A stretch of DNA of 64,000 nt, taken from Endosaccharibacter trunci (GTDB lineage Bacteria; Pseudomonadota; Alphaproteobacteria; Acetobacterales; Acetobacteraceae). Location: positions 62,001 to 126,000 of the forward strand of contig JAMSKV010000006.1 of the NCBI GenBank assembly GCA_024515975.1, written 5' to 3'. A program made the position numbers and the translations under genes. Shown piece by piece: positions 1 to 8,685 of the stretch (position 1 is its first letter; each line of letters starts with the position of its first letter). The notes beneath the pieces are model-generated. The model saw only the letters and a list, made by a program, of their open reading frames with translations. It ran no database searches and was not told where the DNA came from.

Positions 1-1184
1 CCGCCGAAACGGGCCGCCCGGCCGCCCCGCTCTCGCGCGCAGCGCTCCATCCGTTGGCTGAACAGGCAGAGAGTGCTGTCACCAGCCTGATGGCCCAGCC
101 TGTCGTTCACCTGCTTGAAGTAGTCGAGATCGATGAAAAGCAGCGTTCCGCCAACGCCCGAGCGCAAGCGCGATGCCAGTTCGAGCCTGAAGGGCTGCCG
201 CGTCATCAGTCCGGTCAGCGGATCGTGGGTCGCCGCGTGTTCCAGATGCGCGCGCAGCAGGCTCAGGCGCCGGGCGGAGCGCATCTTCTCGCCCACCATC
301 ATGTTGGCCGGCAGCGCGGACAGGAACAGCGTCCAAAGAAAGGGCTGCAGCAGCTTCTGGCTCATCAACGGCCCATCCGGCGACATCAGTGCGATCGGCC
401 CCAGATTGTGCGCGGTGAACATGGAAACGAGAATGGAAACGAACAGCACGGTGCTGAGCGCCCAGATCGGGGGCGTGCGGAACGCCAGAGTCACCAGGGC
501 AGGATAGAGAAAGAAGAAGAGAAACGAGCGCGGCGACAGGAAGCTGACCACCGTCAGCAGCAGAATGCCCGTCATCAGCGCCATCGGCTCCATGGTGGCG
601 CCCCGTTTGATACGGCGCTCGGGCAGCCAGTTCATCATCAGCAACACCGCCGGCGTGGCCAGCATCAGGCCCAGCGCGTCGCACATCACCCATTGCGCCC
701 AATCGCCGATGACGTTGTCCGGATCGCCCAGGAAACATCGTTCCACAAAGACGCCGATCGCGGCCTCGATCGCGGTGGCAGCGAACACGATCAGGCCGAA
801 CCGGCCCTGTCGCCGCAGACGCGTCAGGTCGGTGCGGGCGCCGCAGAAGCGGCGAACCGGCGGGGCGGTCAGCAGGACCTGCAGCAGGTTCATCGCGCAG
901 GCCAGCAAAGCCTCGTCCGGCGACAGGCCGCTGATCTGATTGAGGCCGACATTGATACCGAAGCAGGCCAACAGGACCGGAATCGAGAAGCGAGGTCGCA
1001 GCCTGAGCAGGGCGACCAGCATGGCTGCGTTGGCCGGCCAGAACGACGAGTAGCCGCTCGCATCGGCGCAAAAGAGCCGTGTCATCAGGCCCATCAAAGC
1101 GAACAAGAGGATCAGAACCGCCGCGGACCCGATCCCCGCAGGGGGTTCGGCCTCCCGGCAGGGGCTCCACCGCTTGTTCATCAT
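1..1184 (-). CDS. Membrane-anchored GGDEF protein (diguanylate cyclase), 3' end outside window
   Basis: The minus-strand frame from the ATG at 1184 stays open to the left edge, about 394 codons, so the C-terminus is missing. The first ~240 residues are hydrophobic with several membrane segments, in the style of MASE-type sensor domains. After them come the GGDEF-domain hallmarks THDPLTGLMTR and LFIDLDYFKQVND, followed by GHQAGD; the frame runs off in ARFGG, where the GGDEF signature should follow. A GGAG sits just upstream of the tandem ATG-ATG (1184/1181). The expected role is c-di-GMP synthesis at the inner membrane in response to an unknown signal. Activity cannot be judged because the catalytic loop lies beyond the edge. 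Confidence 0.8.
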   Translation of the reverse strand, partial: MMNKRWSPCREAEPPAGIGSAAVLILLFALMGLMTRLFCADASGYSSFWPANAAMLVALLRLRPRFSIPVLLACFGINVGLNQISGLSPDEALLACAMNLLQVLLTAPPVRRFCGARTDLTRLRRQGRFGLIVFAATAIEAAIGVFVERCFLGDPDNVIGDWAQWVMCDALGLMLATPAVLLMMNWLPERRIKRGATMEPMALMTGILLLTVVSFLSPRSFLFFFLYPALVTLAFRTPPIWALSTVLFVSILVSMFTAHNLGPIALMSPDGPLMSQKLLQPFLWTLFLSALPANMMVGEKMRSARRLSLLRAHLEHAATHDPLTGLMTRQPFRLELASRLRSGVGGTLLFIDLDYFKQVNDRLGHQAGDSTLCLFSQRMERCARERGGRAARFG

Positions 1185-1295
1185 GCTCCGTCTTCTCGGT
1201 CAGTCTGTGTTCACGCTTAGCCGAGAAAGATGAACAAAAAGCGAAGCGTTCCGCCAGTCCAATCATTTCAGAAATGTTAGCCAACCCATGCTGAG

Positions 1296-3680
1296 TCAGC
1301 GCGCCGGACGGCCGGTTCCCGGTTGCCAGCGCCCGAGCAAGAGCGCGTTGCACACCACAAGCACGCTGGAGCAGGCCATCGCCGCTCCGGCCACGACCGG
1401 GCTCAGCAGGCCGGCGATCGCCAGGGGAATGCCCAGTACGTTGTAGGCGAAGGCCCAGAACAGGCCGGAGCGGATGCGGCGCATGGTGCGTCCGGCGATG
1501 TCCAAGGCCGCCGGCACCAGCATCGGATCGCCGCGCATCAGCGTGATCCCGGCCGCTTCCATCGCCACGTCGGTGCCGGTGGCCATGGCCAGGCCGAGAT
1601 CGGCGGCCGCCAGGGCCGGGGCGTCGTTCACCCCGTCGCCCACCATCGCCACCTTTCCTTCGGCCCGGAGCGCCGCCACGCGCTCCGCCTTTCCCTCAGG
1701 CGTCACCCGGGCCTGGATGTCGTCGAGCGCCAGAGCACGCCCGGCCGCCTCGGCGGCGCCCTGGTTGTCTCCGGTCAGCAGCGCCACGCGCAGCCCTCGC
1801 CGGCGCAGCGCGGCCACCGCCCCGGCGGCCCCGGCGCGCAGCGGGTCGGCGAAGCCGAACACGCCCAGAACCGCCTCTCCCGAAGCGAGGAACGAGACCG
1901 TGCGCCCCTCGGCTTCGAGCGCCGCGGCCTCGGCGGCAAGCGGCGCGACGGCGATCCCCGCCTCCGCCATCATCGCCGCGTTGCCCATCCGCAGTGTCCG
2001 CTCGTCGACGCGGCCGATGGTGCCGCGTCCGGGCAGGCTGCGGACGGACTCCGCCGCTGCGCCGCTCGCATCCGGCGCGGCGGCGCGGACCGCCCGCGCC
2101 AGCGGATGCTCGCTGTTGCGCTGCAGTTGCTCGGCCAGATGGAGGACGTCGTCCACCGCCCGTCCCGGGACGGCATGCAGCCCGACCAGTTCAGGACGGC
2201 CTTCCGTCAGCGTGCCGGTCTTGTCGAAGGCCACGGTGCGGATGCGCTCGGCCTGTTCCAGCGCGGCGGCATCGCGGATCAGGATGCCGTTCCGTGCTGC
2301 GGCGCCGATCCCCGCCAGCATGGCGGCCGGCGTGGCCAGTCCGAGGGCGCAGGGGCAGGCGATCACCAGCACCGACACCGCCCGCACGATCGCCAGTTCC
2401 ATCCCGCGCCCGGCCAGCCACCAGCCGAGCAGGGTCAGCGCCGCCACGCCCACGACCGCCGGCACGAAGACGTTGCTGACGCGATCGACCAGCTTCTGCA
2501 CGGGAGGCTTGGCGGCCTGGGCGTCCTCGATCAGACGCACCATGCGGCCGAGGCGGCTCTCCCCGCCGATGGCGGTCACTTCCGCCAGCAGCACCGCATC
2601 GCCGTTCAGCGCGCCGCCAACCAGCGTGTCGCCGGGCGCCTTGTCCACCGGCATGGACTCGCCGGTCAGCAGGCTTTCGTCGCAACTGCCGACGCCTTCG
2701 CGCAGCACCGCGTCGGCGGCGATGCGCTCGCCCGGACGCACCAGCAGCAGATCGCCTGGCCGAAGCGTTCCGGCCGGCACGCTGCGTTCGCTTCCGTCGC
2801 GGTCGCGGATGGTGGCGCGCTCGGGGGTGAGCCGATCGAGCGCCCGGATCGCACTGCCGGCACCGCGTCGCGCCTTGCCCTCGAGCCATTTGCCGACCCG
2901 CACCAGGGCGATCACGGCGGCGGAGGCTTCGAAATAGAGCGGCGCATCCGGGGCCGCGACCATCGCATAGAGGCTGAGGCCGAAGGCAGCGCTGGAACCG
3001 AGTGCCACCAGCGTGTCCATGTTGCCGCCGCCGTTGCGGAGCGCCACGAAGGCGCCGCGATAGAAGCGGGCGCCGAACCCGAACTGGACGATGGCGGCGA
3101 GGGCCAGCTGGGCCAGGGCAGGCAGGGTGGCATGGACGCCAAACGGCATCAGCAGCATGGGCAGAAGGAGGGGTGCCGCCACCAGGACCGCCCCGAGCGC
3201 GATCCAGCCATCCCGGTCACGGTGCCTGGCCGGCGCGGCGCCCTCGTTCGCCTCCGGCAGAACCGCGCCGTAGCCGGCCGCTTCCACCGCGCGCCTGAGC
3301 ATCTCCGGCGTCACCAGCCCGGTAGCGACCATTGCCCGGGCCCGTCCCGTGGCGAGATTGACCGTGGCCTCGCGCACGCCGGATACGCGCTTCAGCGCCC
3401 GTTCCACGCGGCCGACGCAGGCGGCGCAGCTCAGGCCGGTGACGTCGAGATCCACCGGCTCGAACGAAGCCGGGTAGCCGGCCTTGTCCAGTGCGGCCAG
3501 CGCGGTGCCGAGTTCGAAATCGCTGCCGGTATCCATCGAGGCGCGCGCGGTGGCCAGGTTCACGGATACCGAGACGACACCGGGAAGGGCGCCCAGAACC
3601 CGCTCCACCCGCTTGACGCAGGCGGCGCAGGACAGCTCGGTCAGGCCGACATCGCGCCTGATCGTGGTGGCTCCGTCCAT
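1296..3680 (-). CDS. copA: Copper-translocating P1B-type ATPase, two HMA domains
   Basis: About 794 residues. It exports Cu(I) from the cytoplasm using ATP. Two N-terminal heavy-metal-associated domains carry CxxC at residues 18-21 and 85-88 (LSCAACV in each). Then follow transmembrane helices, the CPC metal-site helix (VIACPCALGLATPA, about residue 440), the phosphorylation motif DKTGTLT (about 484), the SEHPLA motif and the hinge GDGVNDAPAL (about 682). CPC plus paired CxxC HMA domains is the Cu(I) type. I start at the ATG at 3680 because GGAGAGG lies 8 bases upstream; the frame is open to 3764 but that extension has no homology-like content. It is divergent from a CopZ-like gene. Confidence 0.95.
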   Translation of the reverse strand: MDGATTIRRDVGLTELSCAACVKRVERVLGALPGVVSVSVNLATARASMDTGSDFELGTALAALDKAGYPASFEPVDLDVTGLSCAACVGRVERALKRVSGVREATVNLATGRARAMVATGLVTPEMLRRAVEAAGYGAVLPEANEGAAPARHRDRDGWIALGAVLVAAPLLLPMLLMPFGVHATLPALAQLALAAIVQFGFGARFYRGAFVALRNGGGNMDTLVALGSSAAFGLSLYAMVAAPDAPLYFEASAAVIALVRVGKWLEGKARRGAGSAIRALDRLTPERATIRDRDGSERSVPAGTLRPGDLLLVRPGERIAADAVLREGVGSCDESLLTGESMPVDKAPGDTLVGGALNGDAVLLAEVTAIGGESRLGRMVRLIEDAQAAKPPVQKLVDRVSNVFVPAVVGVAALTLLGWWLAGRGMELAIVRAVSVLVIACPCALGLATPAAMLAGIGAAARNGILIRDAAALEQAERIRTVAFDKTGTLTEGRPELVGLHAVPGRAVDDVLHLAEQLQRNSEHPLARAVRAAAPDASGAAAESVRSLPGRGTIGRVDERTLRMGNAAMMAEAGIAVAPLAAEAAALEAEGRTVSFLASGEAVLGVFGFADPLRAGAAGAVAALRRRGLRVALLTGDNQGAAEAAGRALALDDIQARVTPEGKAERVAALRAEGKVAMVGDGVNDAPALAAADLGLAMATGTDVAMEAAGITLMRGDPMLVPAALDIAGRTMRRIRSGLFWAFAYNVLGIPLAIAGLLSPVVAGAAMACSSVLVVCNALLLGRWQPGTGRPAR

Positions 3681-3910
3681 GGTCCGATCCTCTCCGCGCC
3701 GGGTTCCCCCGATCAGGGTATCCGCGATCCCGCGATCAACCACCAATCCCCGCGGAACGGTCATGCTGAAACGGCGATGCTCTCACGAATGGCCGGAGCC
3801 TGGGAAACGTTGCGTCCGGGCAGTTGGCCGGGGCGGGGAGCCGCACCATGTGGCAGGGGTGGGACCGCTCGCCCCGGCCGGTCCCGGACCCCGAAGAAAG
3901 GCGCTCGATC

Positions 3911-4123
3911 ATGACCACCCTCATGACCACCCTGGCAGTTTCCGGAATGACCTGCGGCCATTGCGTGCGCGCCGTGACGGAGGCGATCCATGGGATCGAC
4001 GCGTCGGCGACGGTGGACGTGGATCTGAAGGCGGGGACGGTATCCACCGACAGCGCCTTGCCGGCGGACAGGCTGGCCCAGGCGATCGCGGCCGAGGGCT
4101 ACGAGGTGAAGAACGCCGCCTGA
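3911..4123 (+). CDS. copZ: CopZ-like heavy-metal-associated copper chaperone
   Basis: A 70-residue single HMA domain with the metal-binding motif GMTCGHC (GMTCxxC) near the N-terminus and a beta-alpha-beta-beta-alpha-beta length. The family binds Cu(I) in the cytoplasm and hands it to P1B ATPases, here presumably the adjacent CopA. The ATG at 3911 is chosen because it directly precedes the HMA fold and has a GAAAGG upstream; an open extension back to 3824 looks like leader. A second ATG at 3923 is also possible. It is divergent from copA across a 230-bp intergenic region in which I could not see a clear CueR-type palindrome. Confidence 0.88.
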   Translation: MTTLMTTLAVSGMTCGHCVRAVTEAIHGIDASATVDVDLKAGTVSTDSALPADRLAQAIAAEGYEVKNAA

Positions 4124-4154
4124 ACCGTGACGCTGGCGGCGTCCAGCCCGCCGG

Positions 4155-5219
4155 CTATTGCGGCGAACGCACGGTGAGCGACCACAGGGCTCCGCCCCGC
4201 TCCACCGGCGCGCTGCGGCCACGCGGCAAGCCGAGCGCGGAATGGGCGCCGACGTCGCGGTCGAAGATCTCCTCCGCGTTGCCGACCTGTTCCAGGGCCC
4301 TGGTGAAGCCTGAATCGGAAATGCCCAGCGAGCGTCCGATCCAGGGCTGATGGCCCAGCAGGCGCTGCACCACCGGATCGGCGCTGTTGCCCAGCTTCGG
4401 CATGGTCGCATGGTCGATGCCGTGGATTTCCGCCTGCAGCGGCACCCAGACCGTCCAGTCCACCAGGGCCGCCCATTGCGTGTCGCCGAGGCGATAGGCG
4501 GGCGAGAACGGATCGACGGAGAGAGTGGCGTCCAGAACGTGGAACCGTGAGGCGCGCTTGTCGAAGCTGCCGCGGACATTGGCCATCAGCGAGACGTCGC
4601 CCGCCGTGGCGTCGCAATGCCCGTCTTCCAGCGCCACGTTCATCTCGCCGCGCTCCGAATAGGGGAAGCGCTTTTCCGGCGTCTTCAGCACGGGATCCAG
4701 CAGGTCGTCGATCTCGCGTTCCGGCGCCGAGGCGTTGATGAAGCACAGACGCTTGCCGGACAGATCGGCGATGGTTCTGATGCCACTCTCGTTGGAAACG
4801 AGGAAGCCGAACCCGTCCAGCATCATCGGCGGCCCGAACGCTACGTGATACGCCAGTCCCATCACCGGGCTCGGCGTGGCGCCGAACAAAACGTCGATCT
4901 TCCCATCGCGCAGCTTGGCCAGCGCGGTGGGCTCGTCGGGCTGGGTCAGGAAGCGGGCCCGGTTCTGGTCGCCGAAGATCTCCGCCGCCAAAGCGCGGCA
5001 GTAATCGGCGCCAAGCGCGGTCAGGTTCCCGTGTGTATCGGACTCGGAATAATCGTTCTCGTCGGCCACGAGGCCGCAGGCGACGATGCCGGCCTTGCGC
5101 ACATGCGCGAGGGTGGCACCGGGACGGGTATCGGCCGCAACGGTTGCGGCCGTCGCGTGAACCGGGACGCTGGCCGCGAGAACGCAGGCGGCCGCGAGGG
5201 ATCTGAAACAGAGAGGCAC
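4155..5219 (-). CDS. Extracellular solute-binding protein, family 3 type
   Basis: 354 residues. The N-terminal ~24 residues form a Sec signal peptide ending near VHATA, so the protein is periplasmic. The mature part resembles family-3 amino-acid-binding proteins: an early segment VRKAGIVACGL, then LRDGKIDVLFGATPSP and a second lobe starting LSGKRLCFI. No permease or ATPase genes are adjacent, so it is an orphan; it may serve a distant transporter or act as a sensor domain. It follows the phosphoesterase gene on the same strand with a 63-bp gap containing a hairpin. The substrate is unknown. Confidence 0.75.
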   Translation of the reverse strand: MPLCFRSLAAACVLAASVPVHATAATVAADTRPGATLAHVRKAGIVACGLVADENDYSESDTHGNLTALGADYCRALAAEIFGDQNRARFLTQPDEPTALAKLRDGKIDVLFGATPSPVMGLAYHVAFGPPMMLDGFGFLVSNESGIRTIADLSGKRLCFINASAPEREIDDLLDPVLKTPEKRFPYSERGEMNVALEDGHCDATAGDVSLMANVRGSFDKRASRFHVLDATLSVDPFSPAYRLGDTQWAALVDWTVWVPLQAEIHGIDHATMPKLGNSADPVVQRLLGHQPWIGRSLGISDSGFTRALEQVGNAEEIFDRDVGAHSALGLPRGRSAPVERGGALWSLTVRSPQ

Positions 5220-5243
5220 GTCGGCGGCTCCGGAAGCGAGAAG

Positions 5244-5267
5244 GGGAGCCGGCCGGAACCGGCTCCC
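5244..5267 (-). other. GC-rich hairpin between phosphoesterase and binding-protein genes
   Basis: GGGAGCCGG and CCGGCTCCC form a perfect 9-bp stem around a 6-nt loop. There is no T-run on either side, so it is not a classical intrinsic terminator. It could be a mRNA-stability hairpin or attenuator between the two same-strand genes. Confidence 0.5.
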
Positions 5268-5282
5268 GCAGCGGGCGAGGGA

Positions 5283-7340
5283 TCAGGGCGTCCAGGTGCC
5301 CGAGGTCGGAATGCCGGGGGTGGTGGAGGGGCGGGGATTGAAGTCCGCCGGCGCCGGATCGATCAGCCTGCCGTTCCGGTAGTCGGTCGGAACGATGTTC
5401 AGCATGTAGCAGCCGCCCGACGGATAATGCGGCAGCGATGGCTTGGCGTCGGGCTCGATCTCCGCATAGGAGGCGGGTAGCGGCGGGGCCTGGCCAGTCA
5501 GGCGCGCATTGTCGAACGCGGCCAGCATGTCACCGACGCCCGGCGTGTTGTCGTCGGCCGGTCCCATGAAATCCTGTCCTTCCTGGCGCTTGCCGAGACG
5601 GCGGCCGCGCACCTCGTCCGGCAGATCGGCCAGCGGGATCAGGTCGAACAGGCGGTCCACGAACTTGATGATCGAGCTGTGTTCGGAGCGCTCGCGGACG
5701 ATCGCGTGCGCCTTGGCGTAGGGCGAGATCACGATGGCCGGAATACGCGAGGACGGTTCGAGCGCGTTGCCCTCGGGATCCTTCACCCGCGTGTGCACGG
5801 CATCGTGGTCGTAGAGGCCGTCGGTCTCGTCATAGGTGATGATGATCGCGCTGTCCTTCCAGTACGGGCTCTGCGCGATCGCGTTCACCTCGTCCGCCAG
5901 CTGCTGTTCGCTGATCTGCAGATCGGAATAGCCCGGATGGTCGTCGCCGCCGAGGAAGGCCTGCTGCACGGCCGGGTTCGGATCGACCGCCTTCAGCCCG
6001 TCATTGTTGTCGTATCCGCCGCGCACATAGGCGACGCCGCCATCGGAGGGCAACATGCGGTATTTGATCGCCAGGAAGAAGTCGTTCAGCCCGTACAGAT
6101 GCTTCTGCGTCAGCTGCGGGTTGTCGCCGACATAGCCGAAATATTGCGGCGCGTTGTGATGGGTGATGTAGGAGCTGTGCTCGGGGTACGCGGCGGTGTC
6201 GGTGGGCTCGGCGTCGTAGCCCTCCTGGAACCAGCCCCAGTTGGTCGGCTTCCTGCCGGTGCCGGCGATGGTGTCCATATCGTGCTGCACGTCGGCCAGG
6301 TCCAGCGCCGGATTCTGGTCGGTGCTGGTGTCCTTCCTGACCGCGCGGCCCATGAAGCTCAGCGGCAGGCTGGCATAGGTCTGGTTCAGGGTGGGCGTGG
6401 CCGGGCTTTCGTCGTTCGGGCCGTAAGGCGGCTTGATCGGCGAGGTGTCGAGGTTGGACCCGGCGAACGGACCCAGATCCGTGACCATCGGCACGCCGCC
6501 GCTCTTGGCGACAACCGGGCTCGCGACGTTGCTGCTGGCCTCGTCCGGGTGCAGCGCCCACTGGGTCAGGCCGGTCTGGCCGGCGATCATCGCGATCGCG
6601 TTCGGGGTGGAGGCCGACGTGATGGTCATGTGGAAATCGTCGAACATCGCGAAGCGGTCGGCGAACTGCCACATATAGGGCGCGGTGTCGCAATCCACGT
6701 GGCCCATCACCAGTTCGCCCATCTGCTTCTGCTCGAGCGTCGGGTTCGCGCTGGCCGGAAGGCCGGTGGTCCGGCTGACGATCTGGCCGCTGGCGTTGGT
6801 GGTGAGCCCTTCCTCGTTCAGCGCGAAGCGGTCGTTCAACGACACGTCGTTGACGAAATGCTGGCTGTTGACGATCCCGGTGTGGGAATGGTCGGTGGAG
6901 GCGGTGTCTGCCGGATAGATCTGCACCGTCTTGCCGTTGACGTCCGTCACCGTCTGCGGGATCAGGAACGGGCTCACCGTTCCGACCGTGCCGTCGGTGT
7001 TGACGATCTTCTGGGTGAAGCCGGGCGTGCGGTCGGCGCTCTGCGAGAACAGGCCGCGGGCGCCGGGGAAGGTGCCGAAATAGAAGTCGAACGAGCGGTT
7101 CTCCTGGAACAGCACGAAGACGTATTTCACCTTCTTGCGCAGCAGCGCCACCTTCTGGGCGGTGGAAAGGTAGGGTTGGCGGGAGAGGTCGGTGGTGAAG
7201 GATCCCACCAGCGCGCTGCTGCGCGGGCCGATCGTCACCGCGCCCGGGGCTTCCTGGGCGTTGGCCATCACCGGCTGCGCCATGATGGAAAGCGTGAGGA
7301 TGGTGGCGCAGCTCGATCTGCACCGGGTCCTGAACGTCAT
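5283..7340 (-). CDS. Secreted phosphoesterase (acid phosphatase / phospholipase C family)
   Basis: 685 residues with an N-terminal signal peptide (basic MTFRTRCRSS, hydrophobic core, cleavage near ANAQEA). The phosphoesterase-family hallmark YVFVLFQENRSFDFYFGTFP is present near residues 70-90. Later blocks typical of the family are IIITYDETDGLYDHD and RIPAIVISPYAK. Members hydrolyse phosphomonoesters or phospholipids in the periplasm or outside the cell; the exact substrate cannot be read from the sequence. Signal type (Sec or Tat) is not certain; there is no clear twin-arginine motif. It is followed on the same strand by the family-3 binding protein. Confidence 0.88.
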   Translation of the reverse strand: MTFRTRCRSSCATILTLSIMAQPVMANAQEAPGAVTIGPRSSALVGSFTTDLSRQPYLSTAQKVALLRKKVKYVFVLFQENRSFDFYFGTFPGARGLFSQSADRTPGFTQKIVNTDGTVGTVSPFLIPQTVTDVNGKTVQIYPADTASTDHSHTGIVNSQHFVNDVSLNDRFALNEEGLTTNASGQIVSRTTGLPASANPTLEQKQMGELVMGHVDCDTAPYMWQFADRFAMFDDFHMTITSASTPNAIAMIAGQTGLTQWALHPDEASSNVASPVVAKSGGVPMVTDLGPFAGSNLDTSPIKPPYGPNDESPATPTLNQTYASLPLSFMGRAVRKDTSTDQNPALDLADVQHDMDTIAGTGRKPTNWGWFQEGYDAEPTDTAAYPEHSSYITHHNAPQYFGYVGDNPQLTQKHLYGLNDFFLAIKYRMLPSDGGVAYVRGGYDNNDGLKAVDPNPAVQQAFLGGDDHPGYSDLQISEQQLADEVNAIAQSPYWKDSAIIITYDETDGLYDHDAVHTRVKDPEGNALEPSSRIPAIVISPYAKAHAIVRERSEHSSIIKFVDRLFDLIPLADLPDEVRGRRLGKRQEGQDFMGPADDNTPGVGDMLAAFDNARLTGQAPPLPASYAEIEPDAKPSLPHYPSGGCYMLNIVPTDYRNGRLIDPAPADFNPRPSTTPGIPTSGTWTP

Positions 7341-7450
7341 GTCTGCCTCGTCCGCACGAAAGGGCCGCGTTCATCGCTGCCCGGCGGACCGCTTTTGAAA
7401 CGTTCTGTCATGGAATTGACAGAGATAATTCTATGACAGTCGCGCCTCGC

Positions 7451-7861
7451 TCACAGCGCGACGATCAGCACCGGCAGGATCGTCCCTCCTGCCAGCAGGA
7501 TCCAGCCAAGCCGGCGGCGCTTCACATGGGTCAGGCCCATCCAGAGCCCGAGCAGGGTGGAGGCCGTCAGTGCCAGCGTGGCGAACAGGAAAAGCCAGCG
7601 GAGCAGAACCGTCCGGAATGCCGGCGCCGGGCGGGGTCGCTCCTCCTTCCCGGGTCCGGGCGGAGCGGGGCGACGCGCCTGCGGCACGGCGAAGCGCTGC
7701 TTCTTGTGCAGCATGGCGATCTGCTGGACCAGCACCGGCGGGCGATAGCCGTCGCGCGGCGTGTGCCAGTCGAACAACTGCAGCGCGCCACTGAGACAGA
7801 AGAACAGGATGATCGGCGCGCAGGCGATCGACAGATAAGCGTGCAGGCGTCGAAGCATCAT
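7451..7861 (-). CDS. PepSY-associated TM helix-type membrane protein
   Basis: 136 residues: an N-terminal helix segment (LHAYLSIACAPIILFFCLSG), a ~50-residue soluble part, then two C-terminal membrane segments. This N-terminal pattern resembles PepSY-associated transmembrane proteins encoded with siderophore receptors, which often act in iron release or ferric reduction at the inner membrane. The ATG at 7861 overlaps the stop of the Sel1 gene (ATGATGA), so the two are translationally coupled. Together they form a leftward operon from the Fur-box promoter shared with the TonB receptor. The family call is by pattern and the function is inferred. Confidence 0.7.
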   Translation of the reverse strand: MMLRRLHAYLSIACAPIILFFCLSGALQLFDWHTPRDGYRPPVLVQQIAMLHKKQRFAVPQARRPAPPGPGKEERPRPAPAFRTVLLRWLFLFATLALTASTLLGLWMGLTHVKRRRLGWILLAGGTILPVLIVAL

Positions 7862-8622
7862 CGAGCGGCGATTCCAGCCAGGCGGCGAGGGCGGGCGGGC
7901 GTTGGGGCGTTCCCGACGCCTACCGGCGGCGATGCTTCTGCCATCCTGCGGCGCACCGGGTCGAGGAGGGCGCGCGACGGTTCGGTATCGATCTGCAACA
8001 ATGCCGCCTCCATCGCCGACAGGATGTCGGGAGTCGCGTCCGGCAGGGCGCGGTGCCACCACGCCACTGCGTCGTCGATCCGCCCCATCTCGGCCAGAAG
8101 CGTCGCCAAGTTGTGGCAGCCGCGATAATCGCCGGCCTCGGCCGAGCGCCGATACCATCGCGCCGCGGCGATGCGGTCGCATGGCCGGTCCCAGCCTTCC
8201 TCCAGGAAACGCGCCACCAGGTTCATCGACTTGGCGTGGCCGTTCCCGGCCGCTTCGCGAAACAGCACCCAGGCGCCCGGCCGGTCCTGCGGCACGCCGC
8301 GACCGCGCAGCTTCATGTTGGCGAGGTTGTAGCGCGCCCAGTCGTCGCCGAGGCTCACCGCGCGTTCGTACCAGAGGGCGGCCCCGGCCGGATCGGCCGG
8401 AGCGCCCCAGCCCTTTTCGAGGCAGCGCCCGACCATATTGCAGGCCGGTGCGAAGCCGGCCTCGGCGGCGATACGCCACCACGACAGCGCGCCGGCAGGG
8501 TCGGGCGAGCCGCCGGTTCCGTTCATGAGCGCCTGGGCGAACACGGTCTGGGCGGCGACATGCCCGCTCTCGGCATCGCGGCGCAGGCGACGCAGCCGTT
8601 GCGCTTCTTCACCTGTTGACAT
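7858..8622 (-). CDS. Sel1-repeat (SLR) protein
   Basis: 254 residues from the ATG at 8622. It contains at least four Sel1-type tetratricopeptide-like repeats, seen as GxxxA...WYxRA blocks: ALSWWRIAAEAGFAPACNMVG, AALWYERAVSLGDDWARYNLA, AWVLFREAAGNGHAKSMNLVA and AARWYRRSAEAGDYRGCHNLA. Such solenoids mediate protein-protein contacts. There is no signal peptide from this start. The open frame extends to 8661 but that start would lie inside the Fur box, so the internal ATG is preferred. It is coupled (ATGA) to the PepSY-type gene. A role in iron uptake is inferred only from context. Confidence 0.8.
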   Translation of the reverse strand: MSTGEEAQRLRRLRRDAESGHVAAQTVFAQALMNGTGGSPDPAGALSWWRIAAEAGFAPACNMVGRCLEKGWGAPADPAGAALWYERAVSLGDDWARYNLANMKLRGRGVPQDRPGAWVLFREAAGNGHAKSMNLVARFLEEGWDRPCDRIAAARWYRRSAEAGDYRGCHNLATLLAEMGRIDDAVAWWHRALPDATPDILSAMEAALLQIDTEPSRALLDPVRRRMAEASPPVGVGNAPTPARPRRLAGIAAR

Positions 8623-8643
8623 AAACACCCGCCCGGAGTTTGG

Positions 8644-8665
8644 AATGCGAACCATTCTCATTATC
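8644..8665. promoter_or_regulatory. Fur box between divergent iron genes
   Basis: Read on the minus strand the site starts GATAATGAGAATGGTTCGC, matching 14 of 19 positions of the classic Fur consensus GATAATGATAATCATTATC, with the first eight identical. It lies 22 bp from the Sel1-gene start and 21 bp from the TonB-receptor start. One site could therefore repress both divergent operons when iron is plentiful. Confidence 0.75.
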
Positions 8666-8685
8666 CATGATCAAGGGCGGGCACA

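Noticed and set aside
3681-3910. CueR-type operator between copA and copZ
   Set aside because: I looked for the usual MerR-type dyad with 19-20 bp promoter spacing and found none convincing.
1323-3914. An 863-codon open frame on the plus strand opposite copA
   Set aside because: It lies wholly antisense to a gene with clear ATPase motifs; the translation is rich in Arg, His and Gln with no domain. Such frames arise by codon bias in GC-rich DNA.
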